From NCBI RefSeq assembly GCF_019059575.1, contig NW_024881865.1, positions 372,001-436,000 of the forward strand: 64,000 bases of DNA. Reading direction: 5' to 3'. Position numbers and translations under genes: made by a program. Under the pieces are notes generated by a model. It did no database searches, was not told the origin of the DNA, and saw only the letters and a list, made by a program, of their open reading frames with translations. Origin of the DNA: Amphibalanus amphitrite (lineage: Eukaryota > Arthropoda > Thecostraca > Balanomorpha > Balanidae). Shown here in pieces: positions 37,794 to 48,649 of this stretch (position 1 is its first letter; every line of letters begins with the position of its first letter).

Positions 37794-38077
37794 GAGGGGT
37801 GCGGAGTCGAAGTCAGAGTCGGAGTCAGAGTCGGAGTCGGAGTCAGAGTCGCCCAGAGTCGTGGCAACGAGCCAGGAGTCGGAGTCGGAGTGGGGGTCGG
37901 TCAGGAGCCCGCAGTGGAAGTCGGAGTCGGTCCGAATCGGAACAGCTCTATCACGACTCCGAAACACTGGCAGGGGTCCGGAGTCGGAGACAGAGTCGGC
38001 CGGAGTCATGGCAACGAGTCAGGAGTCGGAGTCGTAGTCGGAGTCGGATTTGGCGCCACCACGACTCCGCAACCCTG
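37794..38077. mobile_element. hAT MITE built from GAGTCG repeats
   Basis: The 284 bp element lies between two copies of the 8 bp duplication CTTCTTAC (37786-37793 and 38078-38085). Its ends are GAGGGGTGCGGAGTCG (left) and CAGGGTTGCGGAGTCG (right, inverted). The body is largely GGAGTC/GAGTCG hexamers, which translate as serine-arginine repeats in one frame; that is a by-product of the repeat, not a real SR protein. It is nested inside the Transib-like element. Confidence 0.8.
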
Positions 38078-38478
38078 CTTCTTACCATCATTTATAAGGA
38101 TAAGCGATTGCAAGACTGACGAGCCGACCTGGTGCTAACGAAGCGACGGGTAGGTACGCCTCGGGAGATGAAGCTTCACGGACGATTTTGCGCACAAGTG
38201 CGCAGTCTGCTTTTACGTTCCCCTTACGCAGAATTGAACAGAGATTTATTCTGCCAAAAATCTCAATGGAGGTCGATGGAGAACTTTTTGTATGTCCAAT
38301 GAAACATAAACGTAATTTTGCAAATATTGCTGTGGTGACACTGCAAACAGAATGCAATGCCGTTCCTGATTTTGAACACGCATGGGAAAAAGAGTCACTC
38401 CACTCGATAGCCAACATAACAAGGATTATTTTGATATATAATAATCCAGTTTTACAACGTCATGGAGGTACTCCACAT

Positions 38479-38740
38479 TAGTGATGTCAATCACGGAAAA
38501 TCGGAATACCGATACCAAACCAAATACCAACTAAAACCACGGGAGAATACCGAAACCAAACCAACTTGGGAAACTGAGGGAAATACCAACTTTTTACCGA
38601 TTTCTTAGCCTCTAATACATTAGTGAGGGCTTATGATACCAACAAAATACCAAACACATTACGATTGAAATACCAAATACCAAGTTGGTATCGGTTTGGT
38701 ATCGGTATACCAAAAAGTTGGTATCCGATTGACATCTCTA
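38479..38740. mobile_element. hAT MITE with TAGWGATGTCAATC ends
   Basis: The 262 bp element is bounded by TAGTGATGTCAATC and the inverted TAGAGATGTCAATC. It is flanked by a perfect 8 bp duplication, CTCCACAT (38471-38478 and 38741-38748). The inside is rich in ATACCAA/TTGGTAT motifs in both orientations, forming subterminal repeats. No coding capacity. It is nested inside the Transib-like element. Confidence 0.85.
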
Positions 38741-39002
38741 CTCCACATGCTATCACCAGCGCGGTTGTTTAAACCTTTGACGGCGCATCAAAAAAGTCAC
38801 TATCAGAAACTCCCGATTCCACGTACAATAATGGAGACTAAATGCGCAACTGAATAATTTTTTCTGCCCAATTCAAAACATTTCATCAATTTCCTACAGA
38901 ATGACACCCCAAATATACATATATTCCGAAATTGCCCACGGCCATCCGTGAGGCCGTTTCCAACCATAGTGCGGTGGAGGGATGGGAGGGGGAGACAGGC
39001 GG

Positions 39003-39003
<1 letters not shown>

Positions 39004-39094
<91 letters not shown>

Positions 39095-39140
39095 GAGAGA
39101 GGGGGAAGAGAGAAAGAGGGGAGAGAGAGAGAGAGGAGAG
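39004..39140. repeat. (GA)n microsatellite
   Basis: Nearly pure GA dinucleotides to about 39082, then interrupted GAGA/GGGA to 39140. It lies about 30 bp outside the right end of the Transib-like element. Arginine-glutamate and leucine-serine open frames across it are artefacts. Confidence 0.95.
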
Positions 39141-42100
39141 AGTGACGTCGTGAGTCAGTTCTAATCCATGTCAGCGGTAGCCGGTATGGTATGTGAGCGG
39201 ATACCGTCTCAACCCGCCCTCGTCCCAGGGTGGGTACGGCACCCCAGGTCATCCAGCCCGCCGCCCCACACGGCTCCCACACCGGCGCCAGGCCGCGGTC
39301 AAAATGGAAGGCGGGTCCGAGAGATACGAACTTTGATCACGGAACGACCGGCTGGAGACACCGTTCGTGAGGTCGGATTTGTAAAGTTGAGCTCTGGTTC
39401 ACGGTTCTGCAATCGACCAATGTTGTGATACGGGAGACACGAAGGGTCCCCAGAGTGACGTGACGTGACAGGGTTTGACTTGACGTGTTGTGTCTATTTA
39501 CTGTGACGTCGTAAACATAAGTCACGACTCACGAAGTGTGGGCGAGGATCACGGCCGGTGTGCAGCCGGATTAACCTCCTGGCCCACTTATACCTTGCCA
39601 TGCTGACTGCAGGATACGGCTGTCGGCTGGCACTTGGCAGTGCTCAGTGACAGTTTTATGTTTGGTTAGCGGTTGTGTGGGCAAAGGCAGCCCACAGACG
39701 CTTCAACAATTTGGCTATGTCACCGTAGGTGATTTTCTTTTTTTAAGAATCTGACTGGGTGAAGACAAGCACGGCATTCACTCGTTGACAAAATGGCTCT
39801 CCAAGCTGTCAACCTGAATCCTAATTCCTGATGTCAACGAGTACTAGCCACTAGGCAACAACAGAAAAAGTTGTCCCAGGATTTCAAAGCGCCGCGGTGC
39901 GCTGTCATACACCGCAAACGTTCCAGTGTCTCTTTCGTTGCTGTCGCTTCCAAGTCCACACTCAAGTCAAGTCAGCAGAACGGGGCTCGGTGAATGAGAC
40001 TGCGGGACGCAAACAGGGGCTGGACGGACAGGGCAGTGGGGCAAACCGGAATAACAGGTATCGAGTGTGTGTGCAGACAAGTGCGCCGATGTCGACGCTG
40101 TGCAGTATCTACATATATGTATATTTGTATATTTAGACAGTGCGTTCGACTCAAGTACGGAATTTTGCGTCCGACTGTGCATCGTAAGGTGGATTTAACT
40201 ATCAAAATTGAAACACATAAATAGGCGCCTATATTGAGATCGAAATCGGAAATACCTTAGCCCACACCCTGCCCGGGGCTGAGGCCGCCCGGTCAACTGA
40301 GAGTGGGTGGTAAGGGCGCGCCGGATACTGGCACGAGCGCGAACCACTTTCACCTGCCCCCAATTGGCGAGAGGGAAGGGCCGGGTTGCAATGTGGCGGA
40401 CACAGGAGAAGTACAGATGCAACAGCGAGAAAGTCGGACGATCGAGGAGAGAATCGACACTCATCAAACGGGATTGGATCATGGGATGAGGCAATGCATG
40501 AAGAAAACGGAACAGACAAATCACCTATTGCAATCGCAGTATAAAAGTGCCGTAAGTGTCAAAACAAGTTCATGTAAACACCGGGCCCCAAATAAACATT
40601 TGAATTAACGAGTCCGATAAGACACATTTCAGAAAGTTCCAATTACGTTCGTGACCACTCTGCTCTGGTTTATTTCAACGAGCTCCAAACGTCATAATCA
40701 CGAGCCTAAAAACCCGCTGCGGCCGGCGCCAGCGGAACGACATCCAGTCTGGTTCCATTCCCGGTTCCCAGGCGGACTCAGACCGGAACCAGCGGCGCCG
40801 CTGGGCACTTCCAGACGCCGTTCGAGCGTCGTTCCCAGCAGACCGATCAGCGGCAGTTATAGGTTCCGCCGGCCCCTGGCGATTGCCGGTAAAACGGGAA
40901 CTTATTGTAATTGGTATCACCGGCGCATTCCGATGTATGTAATGTGGAAGGCGGACTGTGGAAGAGTCCAGGTCCCTCGGGTGGGATCACTAGCCACTAG
41001 CCAGTAGCGAAGACCAATGGTTGGGACCACTGGTAGTATGTTGGGACCATCACTGGTGGACCCTCTTGGAGACCACCTCTGGAGAATGATCCGGCAGTTG
41101 CTATGGCCATGAGAAGACCGCTTAGACTGCACCAAAAAAACCACTGCCCTGACGAGAACCGGGCAGACGGCGTGTGGCGTCCCGGTCCCACAGAGTGTGG
41201 GAGGGAGGGACCGACATTCCGACTGGTGCTGGTCGCAGTCGGCTGTTTATCGGAGCGTTACCCCGCCCCTCCCCTCCCTCCCTGGCTCGACCACCGTCCC
41301 ACGACGGAGACTCACACACTCACGCTCGTGCGCGCCTGTGAGTTGGCCCAGACGTCACTACTCACACTGCGCCAGCTCACAGGTTCACACTCACGCGCCT
41401 ATGAGCTGACCCAGACGGCGCTCCTGCACGGAGCTGTCTGGGACGGCAGGCGGGGATTGAACGGCCACATGGACGGCCGGCGGCGACAGACGAGTGCGGT
41501 AAAAACACGGACAAAAACACGACGCGTCGCATCGGGAAGCTCTCGAATAATAGCCGCGTTGTAAAAGTACGATTGTTGGGAACGTTTATACGTGAATGAA
41601 TGTCAGAAGGGATTTCATTTTGTGGGTTTAAAGTTGTGCAAGTTAAATCGTTTTACTTTGGGCAGTCGAACCCCAAAATAAGCTGGCGAAGGCGTTCACA
41701 AACTATTCCGATACCAGATCGAAATCGCTGCTCCACTCTATCAGCCGAAGGGGAGTGTTGTTGACCATGAACCTGGCCTCGCGCCCCGTCCGTCCCGTCC
41801 CGTCGCCGTGTCGATCCGCGCCGGCGGCCACAGTCGAGCAAACAACACACTAATTAATGGGGCAGACGTACCATTCTACTCCGACTAGCAGTCCATCCCA
41901 CACACACACACACGCCGCCGTCACAGCCGGGCCACACCAGCCGTGACGCCGTGCGACGCTTCCGGCGGCGTGACACTGCGTTACGCCGCGTGACGGTCCG
42001 TGATGCTGCCCGTGGAGCGACGGCAGCTGTGCGGTGCACAAACTCCGCCAGTCGTCGGCCGTGCACGAATGACGTCACGGCACGCCTGCCAGTGATGTCG

Positions 42101-45100
42101 CTACAGACGCGAGGCTGATTACATTTACAACGGCGACCCGGAGGTATCACAGCTGAGCGGTACTCGATAAGGAGCACGGTAACACGCTACTGCAGGGCTC
42201 AGGGATCACGGGACTTCGGCCGGCGGCCGGCACGGGCCGGGTCAAGTAGGCGTGAGCTCTCACTCGCAAGTTACTCACTGCCGACCACTCCAAGTCGGTT
42301 GTTGTACACACGGGTCACGGTTTATAATAAAGTCCGGTCATTCGGTCCGTGTCCCCGCTGCCCGGACTAGCCAAAACGACTGACCTCCGTACTTTGGTTT
42401 ATGGACCAGGTAGTGTATGCTGTGCACTTTACATTGTGCAGTTTAAACCGTCGACTACACATGCTCTCAGTCGCTTCTCACCACGGACGTGCCTTTCTCA
42501 AGCTGTAATTACGGGAATTCTACATACCCCCTCCCCCATGACCCAGTCACATTTCTCCTCCGAGACTTCCGTTCACCACGACCTGCTGCGTCTGAGCCGA
42601 GCGACATTCCGCCGACCTCCGCTGCTTCTGCAGTACCCAGAGGCAGCACCGGTCGTACTTGATCCTACATTCTCTGCAGCAGCCGCCCGCACCTCCAGCT
42701 GGCCGCCCCCGCCCCCGCCCCGGTCGTGCCGGGCGGTCATGGCTCCGCCGCCGCGGCCCGCAGCTCAGCGTCTAACGGTCACCGACCGACCAGGTAACCC
42801 GTCGAGCGAGACGTCACGTGGTCTGAGCCGCGCCGGCCGGACGGCAGCCGTGCCGGTCACGTGGTCCGGAGCTCACACCCTCGCAGGGAAGCTCGGACGG
42901 ACATTCTTCCGTCCAGTTGACGACCTCACCGTCACGACGGAGTTTAACAACAGGAACCAGAAAATGTCTCTAACAGGATTTGCAGCGATAGGGAGCCCTC
43001 ATCTAGGGGAGATGATTCCAGAAATAGCAATCCAAAAGGAAATGTCTGTCATGTCGGCAAACTGCTATCTCCCGTTGTCTGACGATGATTCTTGCCCAAC
43101 GAGGAAACAAGCATCTCAGGCGACTGTGCCCCTGCCGTCACCGTCGCCGTGCGGTTTTGCTGATCGAATCGCCACTCCGATCAGCAAGAGGGAGAGGTGT
43201 GGTCGTGACGCCGCCTCTCCACACCAGGTCCTTCACCTCTGGAGCCGCCCAGTGACGCAGGAGAGTTCCTGGCAGCGGCGACGCCGGCGGCACACGCACG
43301 GCCGTTCGAATGCCGCAGTGTCTGTGCAACGGGCCCGGGGCTGCACAGACGGCCAGGGGAGGGTGGGGATGGTGGCTGGCAAACACCGCAGAGACTGGGA
43401 GGCCAGGCGGTGAGCGAGTGGGCGCAGACGGACGGGAGCGGTGCCGAGAGCTCTGTCGCCGACGTCAGTTTTTATACGTGAACCAAAAGACCCAGACCGG
43501 GCTCTAAAAGAATGGACCGCTAATGCGTTTATTGCTGTGTTTATGACCACTTAAAAGGCGACCCTCATAATAACGAAATTGATGAAACGTTGTCAGTGGA
43601 TTTTATTACACTGTGTTTCCATTAAAATTGTAGGGACTGTTCGCATGTTTCGTTTCTATGCCCACGCGGCTTTTAAAGAAGCGGAGTAACCGGACCACAA
43701 AAATCAAACGGCGCCGACACTAGCCCACCGAGGCAATGTCCAGCACCCTGCCCCGCTGACTTTTCCTTACACCTCCACCGCCGGACCCAAGTCCGTCCCG
43801 CACGCAGGCCCGGCCGTGAACATCCACTCGGAAAGTCGCCTGCCTGCCAATGGTACCGTCAAGGCCTCCGCCCACCTAGGGAAAGTGACGGGACCATGGC
43901 CTAGCGGAGCGGGGTGAGTTCGGTACCGGGCCGCGACTGCGGGTTCCCTGAACGGACCGAACCGCAGTGTGAGCCCCCGGCCGGCTCAGAACCGGTATCC
44001 AGCGAGCACGTGGTGCCGGCAAGCCGCCCCAGACGCCGCGTCTGAAGTCTGGTGCAAGGGATTCTCCGCAAAGCAGCAGAGCGGCGATAAACGTCTCTGG
44101 GCTTTCCTAGTTCGTCGGTTTACCACCAGCCGCACTGCAGCACAGCCCTGCAGGTTAAAACATCTGCCGCTCGACGCGAGGGATCGATTTTCTGCTATGC
44201 GTGTTGACTGGCGAAACCCCGGAGGTGGGGTGGATAAGAGACCAGCCGGCGGCTCGGCCGGGAGGCACGGAGCGGGCTGTTTTGCCGCTCCGACGCCGCC
44301 CCGTCTACCTGTCGGTATCGCTCCGACCGGCGCGGCGGGCGGACCATGCCCCCGTCGAGGACTGGCAGAGAGGTACAGTCCCGCCCCCCCCCCCCCTTCC
44401 CCCCGCTCCGCACTCAGCTGATGGCTGCAGCCGATAGGTACCGGGGGGGGGGGGGGGGCGGTTCAGAAGGGTCGCCGGCGGAGTGTGATACTGTGATAGT
44501 CGGCCCGACAGTTTGCATTGCGCTCAGATCAGCCGAGCAGACGCCGAACGCCGAAGCCGATTATGGCCTGCAGTCTGAACGCCGACTAAAGTGCCCAGAT
44601 TATAGCACTATCGCTGCATTGCTCAAGAGCTCATGACCAAAGCAAACAAACCCAAATACCAGACTGGATATAGGAAGTAAAACAAGACGCTCCACGTCAT
44701 TTAAGAGTCCACTCAATTACATCACAAATACTTCAAGGAACGATATCAGTAATTCCACTTCTTTTTAACCATGGCAATCCAAACTGACATCACTTTCACG
44801 GAGTGGAACTTTCCCAGAAGCCGTTTCGGTCGTCAGGCGGCGGTGAAAAGAGCGATAGAAAAAGTCGCGGCGCTGGTCAGCGACATGCCTTCGAGCCGGA
44901 CACGGCACGACCGGCTAAAGCCCCGACCGGACCGGGCCGCCGGCTGGGCACGGACGGGTACCGAGGGGCGGGGAAGGGTACCGAACCCGGGCAGATCCGA
45001 GAGTGGTAACCGGTCCAGGGAAGGGGTTCAGAGGGAGGCTCTCCAAATCCAGGGGGCGGTGCCATACCTGACGGTGAAACCGGTCAGGTGAGGTTAAAGA

Positions 45101-45789
45101 TGAGAGCTTGACCCTTTGAGAGACGGTAACAGGCACAGAAGTTGGTGTCGTGTCCGGGTGTGCCGAGGTTCAAGGCAGGAGCAATACCGACAAAGAGGGG
45201 CGGCACCGTTCTCGAAGGGGGCGGTACTCTTGGAAGCAAGGCGCTACCGCCCACCGACTCCGAGCGTTATCGACCCTCACTGGGGGAGTACCCCACTCCT
45301 TTACGCCGTATCAGGCGCAGGGGGCGGAATCAAAATTAAAGCCCGGGGATACAATACCTGGCTCCTTGGAGAGTGGCACCGGTCTCAAGGGGAATACCTT
45401 CATTCTGACTTTGAGAAGAGTTCATTGCGAGTCATTCGTAGCGGCATCATCATCAGCGGCGCGAGGGGGCGGGGCGGGGCGGTAGAAGTCGCGTAAAGAC
45501 GTATTTGATGCCTGTACGCACGGGGGCAGGGGAAGCCGATAATCTGGGAGCCGGCACCGGAGTGCCAGCGCGAGCCGGGTTTTAGGACCATTCGTCGCGT
45601 GCTAGGCTGAGATAGCGTATCAGCGATTGACACCATCCCATGTCGGCGACTGGGCGGCTGATCTGGGATGTCTGGTCCCACTGACATCTCACTGTCACCG
45701 CTCGTACTATCCGTGAATACCAATACAGTAACGCCCCCGGTGGCCGGAGCCGCGGCCATATGGCCGGCGGTGGGCGGGTCGGTACTCAC
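39141..45789. other. Non-coding, GC-rich part of the first CrebA-like intron
   Basis: The longest open frame is 354 codons on plus (42349-43413), proline- and arginine-rich, with no recognisable domain and a competing minus frame; I do not call it a gene. A C14 run at 44386-44398 and a G17 run at 44442-44458 face each other about 45 bp apart. Short GGCGGTACC/GGGGCGG motif repeats lie around 45190-45260. No transposon ends were identified. Confidence 0.4.
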
Positions 45790-45882
45790 CGTCTCCAGAA
45801 GGTTGGACGTGTCCCACATGTCGCGCATATCGCCGCTGCTCAGTCCCAGGAAGTCTTCATCGTCCATCGCCAGCACATCCAT
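45790..45882 (-). CDS. CrebA: CrebA/CREB3-like transcription factor, first coding exon
   Basis: The exon encodes the 31 N-terminal residues, including the acidic segment SSGDMRDMWDTSNLLET, which lines up with the D-G-D-L-K-D-I-W-D start of insect CrebA. The start is a textbook one: CACCATGG at 45880-45882. The exon ends in phase 0 at ACG/GTGAGT, compatible with the exon at 14748-14925, which begins in phase 0. The exon extends upstream as 5' UTR to about 46178, where a pyrimidine tract ending CCCAG suggests a 3' splice site and hence a further non-coding exon. The frame stays open upstream of the ATG to 46290, but that is only GC-rich UTR. The short acidic segment may act in transcriptional activation, by analogy with the family. 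Confidence 0.7.
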
Positions 45883-46178
45883 GGTGACGGTCTGCGCGGG
45901 CCACACCGCTGGGAGCACTCTGCTCTGACACTGCGCTATGCCACCGCACGCACCTCCCCGCCGGCACCGCCGCCGCCGTACTGAGCCGGCGCGCCGGCCG
46001 GCCACCGTTCCACGTGCAGCAGACATCGACCCCGAGTCGGTGCCGCCGCCGGGCGACCGCAGAGCCGCCTGGTGGCCAGCGACGGAGGTAGATCGGCGCT
46101 CGCTGCCGCTAGAGGCGCCGCTGTTGGCCCGAGAGCGGCGACGGGGAGCGGAGAGAGCTCGACGAGAGGCCGCACACT

Positions 46179-47457
46179 CTGGGAGAGGAAAGAAGGTTGT
46201 TAGTTTGGAGGAGGGAGTCAGTTGTCGGTTATCGGTCCACGAAACAGCATAGGTGGATGGGTGGGGTATGAAGCCGAATAAAGAGAACAAGATACGGTAT
46301 CAGATACGACACAATGGCGATATGAAGACTTGTTTTCTTCTTATCGCAGCCCCGGGTTTAAATAAAAATGTCGATCGATCCATCCTGCACAAAAGTAACT
46401 ACAGCACATATCTATCTTGTTGCAACGCATCGATAAGTAAAATAAGTTACATCTTATCGGCAGAGACAGGCAACCGAGAAAGGCAACACCGCGAGTTCAA
46501 AACATAGGCTTGCCTACATAGCTCGCTAAAAACGTTACGAGCAAAACCACGAAGTTAGAACGTTTCGCTAAGGCAGTTCAAACGCGAACTGCCAAACACA
46601 CTTACCTAGCTTGCATTCTGCAATCCGCTTGTAGGAACAAGGCACAAACTTGGGCTTCGCACGGCAATCACAGTGCAAATATTGACACGGCGTGTCTGAA
46701 TTTTGACGAGGCACTGTCGTGCATGTGCCAGTGGACCCAAAACATAGTTTTCACGCCTACGTAAGCGTGCATGATGCGGCCTTCATGCTAGTCTTCATCA
46801 ATTTTCTCAGAAACGATAAAATCCATCTCTACACACTTGCTCATTCAACAAGTCAGCGTTCTGTTTTCCACAATCCGAACTCATTTTCAAACCACAACAC
46901 AATACGCATGATAACATGTCCCGCATTTTTTTTTCAAGCCGAGGTAGCTAAGTTCATTCAAAGGTCATTGACCTGATCAAACCTTCCAAGTAGAGCATGA
47001 CGGTCACTTTTTCGGCATCTGGCTTTGAGGGTCAGTCTCGGGCTAAGCCTGAGCCACAGCCTCAATCCCAGAGAAATCCCCCATAAGACACGTGTGTCCT
47101 CACACATTGGTACTCTCAACATCATGATCGGCTAGAGACACGAGAGCGTCGAGTGCATCTCATCTCTACTTGCCTTGCAAACAATGGACAGATGACATAA
47201 GTAAAGTAGCGAAATATATTTTACACCAATTCATCTTTTACACTGATGTCTTACAAAATCTACAAGAACCCGTATCACACCTTCCTTTCGTCTTCTTTGG
47301 TTTCCATCCAGGATCAAGCTCACAGACACAGTACCTACAGGTTTCATTTAAAAGTTCGTTGTCCTCCTTGGGCGAAACAGCGAGCCAGGAAGACGGCATA
47401 ATGACGAAATAACGAGAAAGGACACGAGAACGACGGCGCGGCGAGACGAGCGGGAGC
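46179..47457. other. No gene seen between two minus-strand genes
   Basis: AT-richer sequence upstream of the CrebA-like 5' UTR and downstream of the secreted-protein gene. It presumably holds the CrebA-like promoter or part of its first intron, but no clear TATA/initiator pair was found. No AATAAA is visible on the minus strand after 47458; AATATA near 47216 is the nearest variant. Confidence 0.4.
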
Positions 47458-47925
47458 TCACAGCCGTCCGCGGAAGAACCCTCCCCGGTTGTCCAGCGCC
47501 GGGGCTGGGAAGGCGGCCGGTGCGGCGCCTTGCTGAGCGGACAGCGCCTGTAGTCCCTGAGCAGTGCGCTGCGCCTGGTTCTGCAGTCGAGAGCCGAACC
47601 GGCGGCCCAGGTTCGAGTTGCCCTGCAGGTTCTGGAGGTGGCTCGGGGACTGGGCGGCGCTGGGGAACGACGGGGAAGGCTGCGGCTCCAGGGCGGGGCC
47701 GGTGGTGAAGGGAGTGGTGTCGAAGGTGGTGACCGGTGTGGTGACAGGTGTCTGCTGACGGACCGACAGTCCCTCGCTCCTACAGACGATCAGATCAAAG
47801 CTGCCACCGCAGGTCAGAGGCCTCCCCAGCCGCCCCAGGTAGGGCTGCGCGCACTGGGAGCGGGCGCGGCAGCTCAGCCTCGAGCCGGCAGCAGAGGCGG
47901 CGCACAGCGCCACGAGCAGGACGAC
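47458..47925 (-). CDS. Small secreted protein, exon 2 (main exon)
   Basis: The exon joins in phase 0 to a five-codon first exon (48290-48304), giving a 160-residue protein. The join produces MEPIKVVLLVALCAASAAGS, a classic signal peptide with an A-S-A-A-G cleavage region. The mature part has four cysteines within the first ~30 residues (C-x5-C-x12-C-x7-C), then a threonine-rich stretch (TTPVTTFDTTPFTT) that could be O-glycosylated. A glutamine/alanine-rich tail with LQNLQ, LQNQAQ and LQALSAQQ follows, and the protein ends FFRGRL. The 3' splice site is GTGTCGCCAG/GTCGTC. I do not recognise the family; nothing suggests an enzyme. Secretion is inferred from the signal peptide. Confidence 0.7.
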   Translation of the reverse strand, partial: VVLLVALCAASAAGSRLSCRARSQCAQPYLGRLGRPLTCGGSFDLIVCRSEGLSVRQQTPVTTPVTTFDTTPFTTGPALEPQPSPSFPSAAQSPSHLQNLQGNSNLGRRFGSRLQNQAQRTAQGLQALSAQQGAAPAAFPAPALDNRGGFFRGRL

Positions 47926-48289
47926 CTGGCGACACAAGGACGGACAGTCAGCGGGGCGGCAACAGGCACCCCCTGCAGCGCTCGGAGTGCAACACAGCGT
48001 ATCGATACCGGTACTGAAGTGTACTACCCGTATTATCTGTGTTGAATCTAGGTTACTCTTGGCACTTCGCTGAATAGCTCTCATGCCAATCAATGAATGC
48101 TCTCAAAGCATTGTTACCGATGATCTACCAAGACCAAACCCAAACACTCGAGCGCAGATAACGTTTAAGGTGAGGTGAATACCAGCGGCATTATGAGCAA
48201 CTCAAACATTCGCTGACTCAAGCAGCTCAGGCAGACACTCTCAATAGATCTAAGATAGATCCTATCAACAGGGCTAGAAATCTACAAAC

Positions 48290-48304
48290 CTTGATCGGTT
48301 CCAT
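48290..48304 (-). CDS. Small secreted protein, exon 1 (five codons)
   Basis: ATG GAA CCG ATC AAG is followed by the 5' splice site GTTTGT at 48284-48289. The start codon lies about 70 bases downstream of the predicted transcription start at 48375. The short first coding exon followed by a 364 bp intron and a second exon completing the signal peptide is a very common layout for arthropod secreted and cuticular proteins. Confidence 0.65.
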
Positions 48305-48369
48305 GTTCTCTGAGGTGAGATCGTCCAGTATTCTCTTGCTGCTGCTCTGTGCGTCTGTGACGGTAGCGT

Positions 48370-48410
48370 GCTACTGATGACCTGCTGAGCTCGGGTGCAG
48401 TATATATGCG
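48370..48410 (-). promoter_or_regulatory. TATA/initiator core promoter of the secreted-protein gene
   Basis: On the minus strand a CATATATAC TATA box (48400-48408) lies 31 bases upstream of the initiator TCAGTA, whose A is at 48375. This is the expected arthropod spacing, and the start codon of the gene follows about 70 bases later. Confidence 0.7.
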
Positions 48411-48608
48411 CCGGCGTCTGCAGCGGCGGGGGCCGGCCCACACCGGTAGCGTCGACCGCACGGCCTTTCCAGCCGGGGCACCGCCAGCCCCGCACGGGGG
48501 CCCCGGACGCCCGGCAGACGACGCGTCACCGGTAACGCAGTCAGCCTGACATGGCACTGAGAGATGCTCTCTGATGCACAGAGTGTCCTTAGGAACGGGG
48601 AGACGCTC

Positions 48609-48645
48609 TTTACTGAGAGCGAGGAGGCCACAGGAGTTATATAAG
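48609..48645 (-). promoter_or_regulatory. Second TATA/initiator pair upstream
   Basis: On the minus strand TTATATAA (48637-48644) precedes a second TCAGTA initiator (A at 48614) by about 29 bases. It repeats the architecture of the promoter about 240 bp downstream. It could be an alternative start for the same gene or drive a separate short transcript; the intervening sequence contains an open but unrecognised cysteine-containing frame. Confidence 0.5.
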
Positions 48646-48649
48646 AAGT

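Larger units (their letters stand above)
36481..38971. mobile_element. Transib-like DNA transposon, non-autonomous, 2.5 kb
   Basis: A perfect 33 bp inverted repeat begins CACTATGGTTGGAAACGGCC at both ends and is flanked by a 5 bp duplication, CGGTG (36476-36480 and 38972-38976). A CACWATG terminus with a GC-rich 5 bp duplication is the signature of Transib elements, the group related to RAG1. I see no RAG1-like transposase, so it is presumably a deletion derivative. Two hAT MITEs have inserted into it (37794-38077 and 38479-38740), so it is older than both. An unrecognised open frame lies near 38188-38478. Confidence 0.8.

Noticed and set aside
37641..38138. Apparent serine-arginine (RS) repeat protein
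   Set aside because: The repeats are the translation of GAGTCG hexamers within a hAT MITE bounded by exact 8 bp duplications.
38932..39282. Arginine-glutamate and leucine-serine repeat proteins
   Set aside because: These are translations of a (GA)n microsatellite on either strand.
42349..43413. 354-codon plus-strand open frame
   Set aside because: GC-rich sequence with few stops, low-complexity proline and arginine content, no domain, a competing minus frame and position inside a large intron. Length alone does not support a gene.
45400..46290. 296-codon minus-strand frame as a single protein
   Set aside because: Only the part from the ATG at 45882 to the splice donor at 45790 carries conserved CrebA-like residues; the rest is open UTR and intron in GC-rich DNA.
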